From Clostridiales bacterium (GTDB taxonomy: Bacteria; Bacillota; Clostridia; Lachnospirales; WQUN01), in NCBI GenBank assembly GCA_031269465.1, contig JAISZB010000110.1, positions 1 through 64,000 of the forward strand: a DNA stretch of 64,000 bases, in the 5' to 3' direction. The first letter of the stretch is position 1; each line of letters begins with the position of its first letter. A program made the position numbers and the translations under genes. Below, piece by piece: positions 18,426 to 28,173 of the stretch. Below the pieces are notes generated by a model. The model did no database searches. It saw only the letters and a program-made list of their open reading frames with translations, and was not told where the DNA came from.

Positions 18426-19347
18426 TATGGCGTCCATGCTAAAGCCAAACGCTGAAAGCTTTCATGATCCCGGAGCGGAAGCCTCTTTGAAATTCCACTG
18501 GAATGGCATGGGTTTTCGAAGCATGGATGAATTGGCGTCATGGACGCTTTCGATCATTGAGGCTTCGTTTTATGATTTGGAAAGAGAAAAGGCGCGTAAA
18601 GTCTCTTTATGGAATCCTAATTGCAATATCAAGCGCGCAAGGTGGAGAAGGCGCCTGGAAGAAATGCTTGAGAAAAAAGCGCTTTCCTCTTACCTTGAAA
18701 GCATCAGGGGCGACAAGGGCATGATGCTGGAGGTTCAGTCAATTGAAGCCCAATATATGAAAAACAATGGCTCAGACCAATTTTGGGCTGCTATATTTTG
18801 GAAGCTTGCATATGCCATAGGAAGTGATATAAAAGGCTTTTTTTGGATGAACAGGACATTTTCCGATTTAGAGGAGTTTGGGAGGGACATGAAGCTTAAA
18901 CTTGCACAGCGAGAAAATAAGAGCGCGTTCGAAATCCCATTTGGCTACGCGGATATGCTGCGGCTTGGCATCCTCTCTAAATACTTGAGCTATATAGATG
19001 CCGATGCCGAAACTATGGAAACTATTAAAAGCTTTGAGGACGAGCTCTTAATAGTGGAAAAAGGAAAAGTGGATTTTGATTTTGAACTCGCTTTGAATAG
19101 GCTCGCATTTATGCTATCTGATGATGCGTTCTTTTTTGACGGCAAGTTTTTCCTTAGATTAGAGGAATTGATTGCCTATCTGGAAAAAGCATTGAAAAAA
19201 TCCCTTGACAGCTTTAGAAACTTGGTAGAAAGGCTTATAAGCTTGGAAATCGGCAAGCCGTCCCCATCTTTTGCCGTATGGATGGAAGCGCTTGGCAAGA
19301 AGGAGCAGCTGGAATCGCTGTCCAGCAAATTCCTTATTTTAAAATAG
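18400..19347 (+). CDS. Unknown protein of the radical SAM operon
   Basis: A 315-residue soluble, helical, Lys/Glu-rich protein with no recognised domain. A central stretch has several Trp and Phe (FWAAIFWKLAYAIG; GFFWMNRTF), and the C-terminal third (about 230-300) looks like long amphipathic helices. Start at ATG 18400, after AGGAGGGGG at 18388-18396, so the gene overlaps radical SAM 2 by 26 nt; a longer frame from 18373 lacks a site. The strong site and overlap show it belongs to the operon. Confidence 0.65.
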   Translation: MPRSKTVDDMASMLKPNAESFHDPGAEASLKFHWNGMGFRSMDELASWTLSIIEASFYDLEREKARKVSLWNPNCNIKRARWRRRLEEMLEKKALSSYLESIRGDKGMMLEVQSIEAQYMKNNGSDQFWAAIFWKLAYAIGSDIKGFFWMNRTFSDLEEFGRDMKLKLAQRENKSAFEIPFGYADMLRLGILSKYLSYIDADAETMETIKSFEDELLIVEKGKVDFDFELALNRLAFMLSDDAFFFDGKFFLRLEELIAYLEKALKKSLDSFRNLVERLISLEIGKPSPSFAVWMEALGKKEQLESLSSKFLILK

Positions 19348-19366
19348 GGGCTGGGAGGCGGTTTTA

Positions 19367-20206
19367 TTGAAGCATAAAAGACATGCGGGAAAGAACGCGA
19401 TATTTTGGATCCTTGCGCTGTGCATGGTTGTAAATCTCGCCCTCCTTCTGTGCCTGTCGGAATGCGCGCTTCGCGTTTCTAAGCTCGCAGCGCCACTAAG
19501 CGCGGCGTCTGAGAAAGAGATGCTCTACATGATGGGTTCAGTTGTATTGGGGAGCTTCGCGGCTTGCGGATATGCGCTTGTTTATTTTTCAGTTTCTCTT
19601 GCGGTAGGGGAGCGCATCTGCGGGCTATGCAATTGGAATGCGGAGTTTGTTTTTGAGCTGGTTGTACTGGGCATTCCAACATTTTTGCTGTTTGCCGGCT
19701 TCTTTTTTTTCCAAGCTCTTCCTGAGGGAGGCATTGCGTCAGCATTCAAACTGATATATTCCTGCAAGGATCCATTTGCTCTTGCTGAAGCCGCGCTTTT
19801 AATATCTTTTCCATTCATGGCTCTCGTGAAGCTTTGCGTTATGAATATATATTTGGATCGCAGGAAAAAGGACAAAGTGAAGGCAAGCCAGTATCGGCAT
19901 ATGAATGGATTTGTCAAAATCATGGTTCACCTCGCTCCGGGAAGAGAGTCCCGAAGCCTAAGCCATGCGCTAAGGCGCAATCGGGAGAACGCCAGCATGA
20001 GAGAATTTTATCTGAACGATAAATATCCTTCCAGGCATGCCGTTATATTTATAATCATAGAGGCGCTTCTGCTTTTTGCGTTTTGGGAGTTCAGCATCAG
20101 AGAAGGAAAAATAGAATCGGCTATAAAGGCTGGCAATTTCCTTCATATAGAAAAGTCCTATTATGAAATGAAAGAAGAAAAACACCCTGTCAGAGAAGCT
20201 GATTAA
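19367..20206 (+). CDS. Polytopic membrane protein closing the radical SAM operon
   Basis: A 279-residue protein with about five hydrophobic segments (roughly 12-33, 52-80, 92-116, 138-160 and 225-243) and a basic cytoplasmic loop between the last two (DRRKKDKVKASQYR). It starts at TTG 19367, 8 nt after GGGAGGCGG, and lies 19 nt behind the previous gene. It has no transporter signature I recognise. It could anchor the complex or export a product. Family unknown. Confidence 0.65.
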   Translation: MKHKRHAGKNAIFWILALCMVVNLALLLCLSECALRVSKLAAPLSAASEKEMLYMMGSVVLGSFAACGYALVYFSVSLAVGERICGLCNWNAEFVFELVVLGIPTFLLFAGFFFFQALPEGGIASAFKLIYSCKDPFALAEAALLISFPFMALVKLCVMNIYLDRRKKDKVKASQYRHMNGFVKIMVHLAPGRESRSLSHALRRNRENASMREFYLNDKYPSRHAVIFIIIEALLLFAFWEFSIREGKIESAIKAGNFLHIEKSYYEMKEEKHPVREAD

Positions 20207-21012
20207 GCCATTGCTTGCTTTGCCAAAGCAGCGCGCTATGCTGATCTGCATCCTTAATATGTGCATTTGGCTTCAAATGGGCATGCATTGATGCTCTTTG
20301 GCTATCGAAGCGTCCAAGCAATGGCGGGATGCGGCCTGTTCCCGCGACGATTTCCGCAGGCGCCGGAAAATGCCGCTTCGCCTTCGAAAATGCAAACTGC
20401 ATCGCCCCTGGGCTGCATTCAGCGATCCATGCATGAATGCGGCTCCTCGCGCGGCTTCTCCATCATGGCCGTTAAGGAGGAAGCGCGGCCGAATTAAACG
20501 TCCTGCCGTCGGCGGCTTTTTCTGGGAAATCGCGGCAAAAGAGCCCCATAGATTTTCTCGCTTGCTTTTATAAGCCCGCAGACAAGGCTCGCGTCAATTC
20601 ATCTATTGCCATTTCGATATTTCCGGGCTGAAACGATATCGCGTTACCATGCTCAAATATGTTCAGTTCGCGCAGCAGAAACTCTTTTTTGAGGTAAGAG
20701 TCGGGATTATTTGACTTTATTCTTTTTATACCTCGCTTTCTTCACTCTCCTTCGGCAGGAGGATTTTAGCCGCCAGAAGAATGCGCCACCCAACGCGGCG
20801 GGTTATATATACTGATTTTCATAGAAATTCGGCTTGCTTGCGCGCATAGAAAAGTCCTTATTTTGGAATTCAAAAATCTGCTTATTTGATGGCTGATTGG
20901 CGCAAGATACTGATTTGCATTCAAACGCAACTGCTTCGGAGCTGATTATCCGCTGATACTCGGTAAAGTCAAGCTTGAAATAGGGATTTACCAGTCAGCG
21001 GGGCAGTCGTGA
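20207..21012. other. Intergenic with GC-rich relic and decayed palindromic pieces
   Basis: No credible gene. GC-rich, Arg-coding frames at 20297-20573 have no start site or family. Decayed palindromic pieces lie from about 20805 to 20990. Confidence 0.45.
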
Positions 21013-21040
21013 GGCCTGGCTGCCGCATGGCAGCCAGGCC
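21013..21040. terminator. Hairpin downstream of the ferritin-like gene
   Basis: Perfect 12-bp stem GGCCTGGCTGCC, 4-nt loop, GGCAGCCAGGCC, located 7 nt past the stop codon of the minus-strand gene at 21047. No long T-run follows, so it may be a processing or stability hairpin instead. Confidence 0.6.
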
Positions 21041-21046
21041 CCATAA

Positions 21047-21496
21047 TCATCTGAAATTCCTCCGGTTCAAGGAGTTTAAAAGATGCTCCACCCTTAACGC
21101 GTTATTTTGCTCATCTACAATTATTTCGAATATAGCATCCTTTATATCGTTATTTGAAGTGCTGGAGTATATGCTTCTGTAAAAATCCGCTGCATCCAAA
21201 AGATAGAAAAAAGTCTCTTCATATTCTTTCGCAAGCACTTTTCCCGCGCTTTTACGAGTTGGTTTGGAAGATGCGCAATCTTTGCCTGTCAGCTTTTTAA
21301 ATAAGCACCCAAGCAAGAAAGCATGCTTCTTCTCATCCAGCTTTATAAGGCTCAGCAGATCTTTGTGGCTTTTGTCAACAGCGATTTGCGACAACTCTTC
21401 TATATATAGGCAGTTTTTTCTCTCATCTTCCAGCGCCGCAAGAAATGCATCCGCCATGTGATGATCCGATGGTGAAATCCTCTTGTAAACTTCCAT
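21047..21496 (-). CDS. Ferritin-like (rubrerythrin-like fold) protein
   Basis: A 149-residue protein with two helix pairs that carry ferritin-like metal motifs: FLAALEDERKNCLYIEE with LDEKKHAFLLGCLF (E...DExxH), and EYEETFFYLLDAADFY with VDEQNNALRVEHLL. Ferritin-like diiron proteins of this size in anaerobes often act in peroxide or oxygen defence, but here the second motif lacks a clear ExxH, so metal content is uncertain. Start at the internal ATG 21496, 6 nt after GGGGAGG, rather than the earlier ATG at 21526. Single gene. Confidence 0.55.
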   Translation of the reverse strand: MEVYKRISPSDHHMADAFLAALEDERKNCLYIEELSQIAVDKSHKDLLSLIKLDEKKHAFLLGCLFKKLTGKDCASSKPTRKSAGKVLAKEYEETFFYLLDAADFYRSIYSSTSNNDIKDAIFEIIVDEQNNALRVEHLLNSLNRRNFR

Positions 21497-21858
21497 GCCA
21501 TCCTCCCCAATTACCCTGATGCGCATTGCAAAGCCCCTGTTTTGAGGCGAATTATTCAGCGTTCATGAATAATCCTCATAATGGGGTTTATATGTACATC
21601 AATAAGTAATGTCCATAATTTACCATCATTTTTGCCAGTATATTTATTTTAAGGCAAACAATAATAAATATGGTAAATATTTGTCTTGAAAATGAACTGA
21701 CGAATGAAATTTTCTTTCATGCGAAATGTGTTCCTGCATTTTCATCCAAATAAATAATATGCAGCTTGCGGCATCAATAGGACTGAAATAGTATGCCGGT
21801 TTGCAGCAGAATGTACAGAAGATGGGATTGACTGTCCACTTTCATTTTTCAGTCAAGA

Positions 21859-22024
21859 CATACTGTTTGGCAAATGAAAGTTCAGAATTTGAAGCTTGTT
21901 TATACAGAGAATGCGATTGATATCGCCATTTCGCACATTGAAAGTGCTTAATAAAGCTTCAAAATCGGTAGTACGTTTGACTGCAAATCTGCATAGCATC
22001 GGAACTTATATGCAAATCAGCATA
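21859..22024. repeat. Palindromic element plus a half copy
   Basis: Gatttg-type copy (21859-21995) with GCGATTGATATCGCCATTTC in the centre. The right end of a second copy (TATGCAAATCAGCATA) follows to 22024. It lies about 40 nt before the CAP-domain gene. Confidence 0.75.
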
Positions 22025-22064
22025 TCGAGAGATTCCCAAAGCGCAAATCCACGGAGTGATTAAA

Positions 22065-22811
22065 GTGAGCAAAAGATTTATTATTCTGCCTGCTGCTATC
22101 GCAGTATTATTCAGCATCATGGGCGCGCAAAGCAAAAAGGCGGAATTTGCTTCAACGCTTGAGAGGGAAGCTGTGGTCGAAGCGGCAACGCTTAATGTAA
22201 GAACCGGCCCCGGCATGACATACCCGATTATAGGAGCTGAAAAAAAAGGCGCCGCCCTGGAGATAATAGGGGCTATGGGCAATTGGTATCTCGTAAAAAG
22301 GCGGGATGATTCCATTGGCATGGTTTCAAGCAGATACGTCAGGGTGACAAAGATAGAAGAGGCGGATGTGAAAGAGGGAGACGACGCAGGCGAAGAACTC
22401 TCCGGAGGCGTGCAGGCTGGCGCTGATGAAGAGCTTCTTTTCCGGCTTGTCAATGAAGAAAGGGTAAAGGGTTCCCTTGAACCGTTCGAATGGGATGAGC
22501 GTCTTAACAAGGCGGCGCAAACGAAGTTGGAGGACATGCTTCGAGAGAATTATTTCGGGCACAATTCCCCGAATTACGGCACCCCCTTCTCAATGCTGAA
22601 GCAACTTGGAATAACGTACAAAACGGCGTCAGAGAATCTTAGCAAAGACAAGTCGGTGGAGCTTGGCTATGAAAAAATGATGGGGAGCTTGTCGCACAGA
22701 GCCAACATGATGAGCATGCGCTTCAATAAAATGGGTGTGGCTGTGGGAGAGCCGGATGACGGAGGAAAGAAGGCGATTGTTCAAATTTTCATAGAAGAGC
22801 TGACCTCTTGA
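22065..22811 (+). CDS. Secreted SH3b plus CAP-domain protein
   Basis: A 248-residue exported protein with an N-terminal hydrophobic signal segment (about 5-22), a bacterial SH3 domain at about 38-95 (ATLNVRTGPGMTYPIIG...GNWYLVKR...VSSRYVRV), and a CAP/SCP domain at about 120-245 (LFRLVNEERVKGSLEPFEWD, YFGHNSP, ASENLSK, SHRANMM, KMGVAV). SH3b domains bind cell wall. CAP proteins of this kind (YkwD-like) are common in spore-forming Bacillota. Start at GTG 22065, 6 nt after GGAGTGA. The FliK-like gene follows 53 nt later. Confidence 0.85.
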   Translation: MSKRFIILPAAIAVLFSIMGAQSKKAEFASTLEREAVVEAATLNVRTGPGMTYPIIGAEKKGAALEIIGAMGNWYLVKRRDDSIGMVSSRYVRVTKIEEADVKEGDDAGEELSGGVQAGADEELLFRLVNEERVKGSLEPFEWDERLNKAAQTKLEDMLRENYFGHNSPNYGTPFSMLKQLGITYKTASENLSKDKSVELGYEKMMGSLSHRANMMSMRFNKMGVAVGEPDDGGKKAIVQIFIEELTS

Positions 22812-22864
22812 CGGGCTTCCTAACTGACTGAACCGCTGAGCGCCGCTGTATAGGGGAGGATATC

Positions 22865-24400
22865 ATGGATGTCGGAAAAATAGATGATTCAGGAGGTTCT
22901 ATCCGCGCTTGCGGCCAAGGAAAGCCTGAACAGCAAATAAAGTCGCAAAGGGTTGCGCCGGGAGGCGCTTCGATGGCCGGGGAGCTTCCTGAAAAGGATC
23001 TGATAAAGCTTTTGAAGTCCATCGGCTTGAGCCAAACCGAAAAGGAGCTGAAGATGCTTGACGCGCTTCTTGACAACGGGTTTCCTTTGGACAGGGAGAC
23101 GGTAATTAAGATGAATCAGGCTCTGAAGCTCACAAATGACATGCAACAAGCTCTGTTCTTTCTGAAAAATGACATGAAGCCGACAAAGGAGAACTTGGAA
23201 TCACTAGACTTTTTCAAGGAAGGCGGAGAGTTATCAAATGAGATCATGAAGCTCCAAGATGCTCTGGAGAGTATGCCCGACAAGGCTTTAAGCCTTTTTG
23301 CCAGCAAGATTCTCTCAGGCGCCGCTCCTCTGCATACGCAGGCCGGTCTAGCAAAAAGCGAAGAGGCGGGCGATGCATTGAAAACTCTTCAGCATGATGG
23401 CCAGGCAGGCTTGAAAATGGAGCTCGAAGCTGAAATGGGACTTGCAAAGCTTGATATGCATCCTGGGAAATTGGATTATATAATCTCGGAGCCTAAAAAA
23501 CTTTCTATGGAGAGGCTTTTGGAGCATGTCGGGCCTGAAGCCGTCCAAATTCTGAAAAAAGATTTGCTGAAAGGGGAAATTTCTTCAGAAAAATTCAGAA
23601 AGGCTATTGCCGGCGCTTCAGATGAAGACTTCGAGTTCCTAAATGAAGCAAAGGAAAGGATAAAGCTCATAGAGCTGAATCCTCTAGAAAAATCGGAAGA
23701 CGTGAGAGCGTTTGAGCGCTTTAAAGCCAGGCTTAGGCATCAGATTGAGCATGGCTACGGCCGCGAAGGAGCGGGAATCCCGCGTGTTGCGTTGGCTAGG
23801 CGGCATGCAGTTGACATTAAGAGGCTTTCAATGTCAAAGGCGGGAGGGCGCCCTTTAGAGATTGATGAATTTTTCGACGATTTTAAAGCAAGGCTCGCGG
23901 CAGCGAAGCTGGAGCTGTCCCACTCTGATTCCCAAGAGGCTAGGAAGTCGGCAGAGATCATTGGAAAGCTGAGTGATAGGATCACATTCATGTCTCAAAT
24001 GAAAAGCGCTCCTTTCGCTCAGATTCCGATTAATATAGGAGAATCCCCGTATAACGTTGAATTGCATATTTTCAAAGACAAGAGGAAAAAGAATCTAAAA
24101 AGCGCTTCAAGCGCTCTAGTAGCGCTTAATACTCTTAATTTGGGCAAAGTTGAAGCTTATCTTAAAAAGGAAGAAGCTTCGGTTTCCATACAATTCAGGC
24201 TTGAAAATCCAGAGATCGAAAAACTGGCAAAAGGTTCCTATGCAGTGCTCGAAGAATTGATGAAGCAGCGCGGCATAAGGATTATTGCATGCGGCTACTC
24301 CTCCTCTGCCTCTCGATTTACTCTTCTCGATAGTGAAAAGGATCTTCTGGAAGTTGAAAAGCCAAGCGGAAAGCATATAACTATCGACATGAGAATGTAA
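22865..24400 (+). CDS. FliK-like (hook-length-control C-terminal domain) protein
   Basis: A 511-residue protein without a signal peptide. Its C-terminal part (about 400-480) resembles the flagellar hook-length control domain: LNTLNLGKVEAYLKKEEAS, then a SIQFRLENPEIEKLAKGSY strand-helix segment and VLEELMKQRGIRI. The N-terminal region has KLLKSIGLSQTEKELKMLDA and NGFPLDRETVIKMNQAL, a repeat-like pattern I have seen in uncharacterised clostridial proteins (possibly DUF6240). Start at ATG 22865 after GGGGAGGAT. No other flagellar genes are in the window, so a flagellar role is uncertain. Confidence 0.5.
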   Translation: MDVGKIDDSGGSIRACGQGKPEQQIKSQRVAPGGASMAGELPEKDLIKLLKSIGLSQTEKELKMLDALLDNGFPLDRETVIKMNQALKLTNDMQQALFFLKNDMKPTKENLESLDFFKEGGELSNEIMKLQDALESMPDKALSLFASKILSGAAPLHTQAGLAKSEEAGDALKTLQHDGQAGLKMELEAEMGLAKLDMHPGKLDYIISEPKKLSMERLLEHVGPEAVQILKKDLLKGEISSEKFRKAIAGASDEDFEFLNEAKERIKLIELNPLEKSEDVRAFERFKARLRHQIEHGYGREGAGIPRVALARRHAVDIKRLSMSKAGGRPLEIDEFFDDFKARLAAAKLELSHSDSQEARKSAEIIGKLSDRITFMSQMKSAPFAQIPINIGESPYNVELHIFKDKRKKNLKSASSALVALNTLNLGKVEAYLKKEEASVSIQFRLENPEIEKLAKGSYAVLEELMKQRGIRIIACGYSSSASRFTLLDSEKDLLEVEKPSGKHITIDMRM

Positions 24401-24426
24401 ATGCGGGAATGCTGGAGCAGATCAAA

Positions 24427-24462
24427 TTGGGGCTTGATTATCCTTGATAATCAGGCCTCAAA
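24427..24462. repeat. Isolated hairpin from the palindromic family
   Basis: A stem of about 15 bp, GGGGCTTGATTATC with GATAATCAGGCCTC, loop CTT, 26 nt past the FliK-like stop. It is the family stem alone and may act as a terminator. Confidence 0.6.
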
Positions 24463-24592
24463 ACTCTTTTGCATCAAGCGGAATGATCAAGGCTTAATGG
24501 AGGTTTTCGAAAAGTGAATGTTTTGGAATAAAACAGCCCCAATCTTTCAACAATAATTTCAGAGCAATGTCCGGCATGAGTGAAATCTTTCA

Positions 24593-25049
24593 GATATACG
24601 GATTTGCATAGGAAAGTTCCTATTCAGCTTGACTGTCAGGGTCTCATATCAATATCCCAAACAGGAGCGTATGGCTCATAATCGTCGGTACATACTGATG
24701 AGTTTAGGCAAGATCCAATTTTAGCTTGACTGTACAGCGAGCGCGATTGATATCTGCATTTTGCGCTTTGCAAGGGATAATCATGACTTTACATCGCTGC
24801 ATTTGAATGCGCGCCAGCTTGTTTATATACTGATTTTCATAGAAACCCCTATGAAGCTTCTCTTCACCACTAAGGATGAAAATATTAAGCCATTTGTGTG
24901 TTTGAATCATGGACAAATGTCCATAAAATGTATTTTCGTACTAAACTGGCTTTTTTTGCTGATTATACAACTGCAAAATGCCGATATCAGTCGCGCCAAT
25001 CAATGGACAGTCAAGCTCTAAAAAGGAACATTTGATGAAAATCGGTATA
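24593..25049. repeat. Decayed palindromic pieces and a long composite element
   Basis: 24593-24815 holds decayed copies (AGCTTGACTGTACAGCGAGC, GATTGATATCTGCATTTTGC). 24826-25049 is a composite: left end TACTGATTTTCATAG, then about 100 bp of the second module (CCCCTATGAAGCTTCTC, ATGGACAAATGTCCAT palindrome, TTTTCGTACTAAACTG), then the usual centre and right end ATGAAAATCGGTA. The same composite occurs at 35841 (inverted) and 58074. Confidence 0.8.
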
Positions 25050-25218
25050 GTGATTATGAATTGCCGAAATTTCTTGTTTGCATATGTAACCGCCTATTTT
25101 AGCTTGGCTGCAAAGCGCCTCTATGGAATAAGTATATAGGAGGATGTAACTGCAAAAAAGTCTTATATAAGGCTTTTTCGCCAATCTTTCTTTCAACGGG
25201 CAATCTCATTGCCCTTAA

Positions 25219-25352
25219 TTTACTGATTTGCGTCTGAAAATTCCTGTTTTAGAGCTTGAGAGCACAGCGAGCGCGAAATGCCGATATAAATCGCACCTTG
25301 TAAGTGGATAATTTAGCTTTGGAAAAGGTGCATTTGACTGCAAATCGGTATA
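25219..25352. repeat. Palindromic element before the histidine kinase
   Basis: Gatttg-type copy ending CAAATCGGTATAATTCC, so its right end plus two bases makes a TATAAT -10-like hexamer 32 nt before the kinase start. Confidence 0.8.
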
Positions 25353-25383
25353 ATTCCAAAGATGAGTCAAAGGAGGCTGCCGA

Positions 25384-27915
25384 TTGAATAAGCTGTTGCA
25401 TAGAACAGATTATTTGCTCGTTTTAATAAGCACGATAATTCTCATATATATAAGCATAGTCTATATGAGTTCCATTACGCTTCTGCGTGAAGACTCCAAG
25501 ATAGTCAACTACGGCGGCCTTATTCTGACTCAAACGCAGCAACTTATTGAGATTAACGGGAAGCTTTTCAGCGGAAACGCCACAAAGGAGCAGCTGGAGG
25601 CAGAGCTGGAAGAAATAGAAATCTTATTGAGTGAATTCGTAAAATACCTTAAAGATCCAATGAAACGGCACAATGTTCAAAGCGAGACCGATATGGTGTA
25701 CAATGCCTGGAATGTACTCAAGGAAGAGCTTTTGACCAAAAGCCCGGACGATTACAGAAATATGATTGATACTTACCATCAGGCGTTTTTGCACATAATC
25801 AGTGAAACCATGTCTATAACGGTAACCGTATCCGATTCAGACAGCTCCGAAATGGTGCGCCAGCTTTTCATTGGGAACTTCGCCATAATAATTATCATTG
25901 CCTCAATTACAGTTGTGATGCAACGCGCCGCGCATTTTAGCAAAATGGCGTCTCAAGCCAGGCAGATTATGCTGGATAAGGCTCCGATGGCATGTTTTGT
26001 AAGGGATTCAGAGTTCAGGCTTGTAGATTGCAACAAAGAAGCTGTAAAAATGCTGGGCGCCATTTCAAAGGATAACATCATGGGGACAATGCTGATGAAC
26101 TTCATGCCCGAATATCAGGATGGAGGAAAAAGAAGCGATGAAATGCTCGCGGAGGTTGAAGAAAAGGTAGATGAACTCGGGCAGTATCAGCTGAACTGGA
26201 CGTATGTAAACTTAAAAGGCGAAATCATACCGGTGGAAGAACGAATAGTGAGGGTCAGAGGCGAAGGGGATCTCAGCTACGCAACCTACTCCAGGGATTT
26301 GAGGGAGTTGATAGAAGCCAAGCGGGAAGTCGCCGAGGCTGACGAGCGGCTTAACGCAATACTGGATGCAATGCCTATGGTATGCTGCTTTTTGGAAGAT
26401 TATCAGCCTGTTTATTGCAATGAAGTGGTGGTGAGCATTTTCAACTGCAGCGAATGGGAGTTCTGTCAAAATTTCTGGAAACTGATGCCTGAAAAGCAGC
26501 CGGACGGATCGGATTCCGTGGCAGCTGGAAAGGAGCGCATCAGGATAGCAAAGGAGCAAGGGGAAAACCGCTTTGAGTGGATGCATAGAACTGCTGACGG
26601 AGAGCCTCTGCCTTCCGAGGTGTTTCTTAAGAGGGTGAACTGGAAGGATGGCTATCAGCTGGCTGTATACCTGGTTGACTTGCGCAGGGTCAAGGAGAAT
26701 GAGCTGAAGGTGCAGGAGGTTGACTTGCAGAGGCGTGAGATGGAGATCCAGACAGCCGCGGCCAAAGCTTCAAATGAGGCCAAGAGCAACTTTCTGGCGC
26801 TCATGAGCCATGAAATAAGGACTCCTATGAACGCCATCCTAGGCATGAGCGATTTGATAAAAGTGGACAATCTTGATGAAAGCCAGCTTAACTACTTCAG
26901 GGACATAAAGCTAATGTCAAACTCTTTGTTGCAAATCATAAATGACATTTTGGATTTCTCGAAGATTGAAGCGGGAATGTTCGAGATCAATCCAGTTCAT
27001 TTCAACATTCGCGAGAAGCTGGATAATGCCGCGTCAGTCTGCAGATTCAGCGCTCTGCAAAAAGGGTTGGATTTTTCTTGCTCAGTCGCGGATGATGTGC
27101 CTGAAGTGCTGTACGGAGATGACATCAGATTCAGGCAGGTGATAATGAACATCGTCAACAATGCAATCAAGTACACGAAAGAAGGAAGCGTAGACATTCG
27201 GGTTGAGCTCGCTAAAGAGCAGGGCCTTGATATCGTGAATTTTAGAGTTAGTGATACAGGCATAGGCATTAAAGAAGAGCATCTGGAAGCCATCTTTGAA
27301 GTGTTCCGCCAAGTGGACGGAAGCAATAACCGAGGAATAACAGGCACTGGTTTAGGGCTTTCCATTTCAAAGAACCTCGCCAAGCTCATGGGCGGGGATA
27401 TAAAAGTGAAGAGCATTTACGGACAAGGATCTGAATTCATTTTCACTCTTCCGCTTAAAGAGGGGGATGCCTCCTTGATTGAAAAAGAGGATATCGGCAA
27501 ATTCGTAGTTGGAAGCGACAGAGTAAACGTCCTTGTAGTAGATGACAATGAAATAAACAGAAAAGTGGCGCTTGCCTACCTGCAGAAGCATAGCATCGTC
27601 GCGGACTACGCCGACAGCGGAATGCAGGCTATTGAAATGGTAAAGTCCAAGGATTACGATCTTGTCTTTATGGATCACATGATGCCTGAAATGGATGGCA
27701 TAGAGGCAACTCGAATTATCAGAGGGCTGGATGGAGACAAGTTCAAGGCGCTGCCGATTGTGGCTCTTACGGCAAACGCTGTGAGCGGGGCAAAGGAAGA
27801 GTTTTTTGAAGCTGACATGAACGACTTCATATCAAAGCCTATAGTCGCTTCTCATCTCAATAAAGTTTTGAAGAGGTGGCTTCCTGATGATAAGATAACT
27901 GTTGTGCAGAAGTGA
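25384..27915 (+). CDS. Hybrid sensor histidine kinase/response regulator
   Basis: An 843-residue membrane sensor kinase. Order: transmembrane helix (about 9-32), extracytoplasmic region of about 130 residues, second helix (about 160-182), two PAS-like domains (about 190-310 and 325-440), a coiled linker, HisKA with phospho-acceptor H476 in LMSHEIRTPMNA, HATPase with N box IMNIVNNAIKYT and G boxes SDTGIGI and GTGLGLSIS, then a receiver domain with VVDDN and phospho-acceptor D764 in VFMDHMMPEMDG. It starts at TTG 25384 after AAAGGAGG. No separate regulator or output gene is adjacent, so phosphorelay to a distant partner is likely. Confidence 0.95.
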   Translation: MNKLLHRTDYLLVLISTIILIYISIVYMSSITLLREDSKIVNYGGLILTQTQQLIEINGKLFSGNATKEQLEAELEEIEILLSEFVKYLKDPMKRHNVQSETDMVYNAWNVLKEELLTKSPDDYRNMIDTYHQAFLHIISETMSITVTVSDSDSSEMVRQLFIGNFAIIIIIASITVVMQRAAHFSKMASQARQIMLDKAPMACFVRDSEFRLVDCNKEAVKMLGAISKDNIMGTMLMNFMPEYQDGGKRSDEMLAEVEEKVDELGQYQLNWTYVNLKGEIIPVEERIVRVRGEGDLSYATYSRDLRELIEAKREVAEADERLNAILDAMPMVCCFLEDYQPVYCNEVVVSIFNCSEWEFCQNFWKLMPEKQPDGSDSVAAGKERIRIAKEQGENRFEWMHRTADGEPLPSEVFLKRVNWKDGYQLAVYLVDLRRVKENELKVQEVDLQRREMEIQTAAAKASNEAKSNFLALMSHEIRTPMNAILGMSDLIKVDNLDESQLNYFRDIKLMSNSLLQIINDILDFSKIEAGMFEINPVHFNIREKLDNAASVCRFSALQKGLDFSCSVADDVPEVLYGDDIRFRQVIMNIVNNAIKYTKEGSVDIRVELAKEQGLDIVNFRVSDTGIGIKEEHLEAIFEVFRQVDGSNNRGITGTGLGLSISKNLAKLMGGDIKVKSIYGQGSEFIFTLPLKEGDASLIEKEDIGKFVVGSDRVNVLVVDDNEINRKVALAYLQKHSIVADYADSGMQAIEMVKSKDYDLVFMDHMMPEMDGIEATRIIRGLDGDKFKALPIVALTANAVSGAKEEFFEADMNDFISKPIVASHLNKVLKRWLPDDKITVVQK

Positions 27916-27921
27916 TTTAGG

Positions 27922-28060
27922 AGATGCCGCTTTGCAGTCAAATGTACCGATTTTGATGCCTGAAAGTCCACTTGAAGGGTGCGAAATGACTATATCCGCA
28001 TTTCTCACTAATTGTATAATCAGGCATCAAAACCGGAACTATCCAATGCAAAGCAGTATA
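27922..28060. repeat. Palindromic element 7 nt after the kinase stop (TGATGCCTGA stem variant)
   Basis: Gctttg-type copy. Stem arms are ATTTTGATGCCTGA and TCAGGCATCAAAAC, differing from the common GGAGCTTGATTAT arms on both sides, so pairing is kept. Confidence 0.85.
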
Positions 28061-28173
28061 TATGGTTATTTTGTGTTGGAGTGTTTCATTTTGAGCCTTT
28101 TTTTGTGAAGGGCTTGACCTGATTTAAAAAGAAGATTAAGATCAAGTGGTAGCTTTTCGATAAAATTCTTTCT

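Noticed and set aside
24724-24815. Region considered as a small structured RNA gene
   Set aside because: It is made of decayed palindromic element pieces (AGCTTGACTGTACAGCGAGC) and has no independent features.
26997-27416. 139-codon antisense frame in the histidine kinase
   Set aside because: Antisense of the HATPase domain, whose plus-strand motifs are complete.
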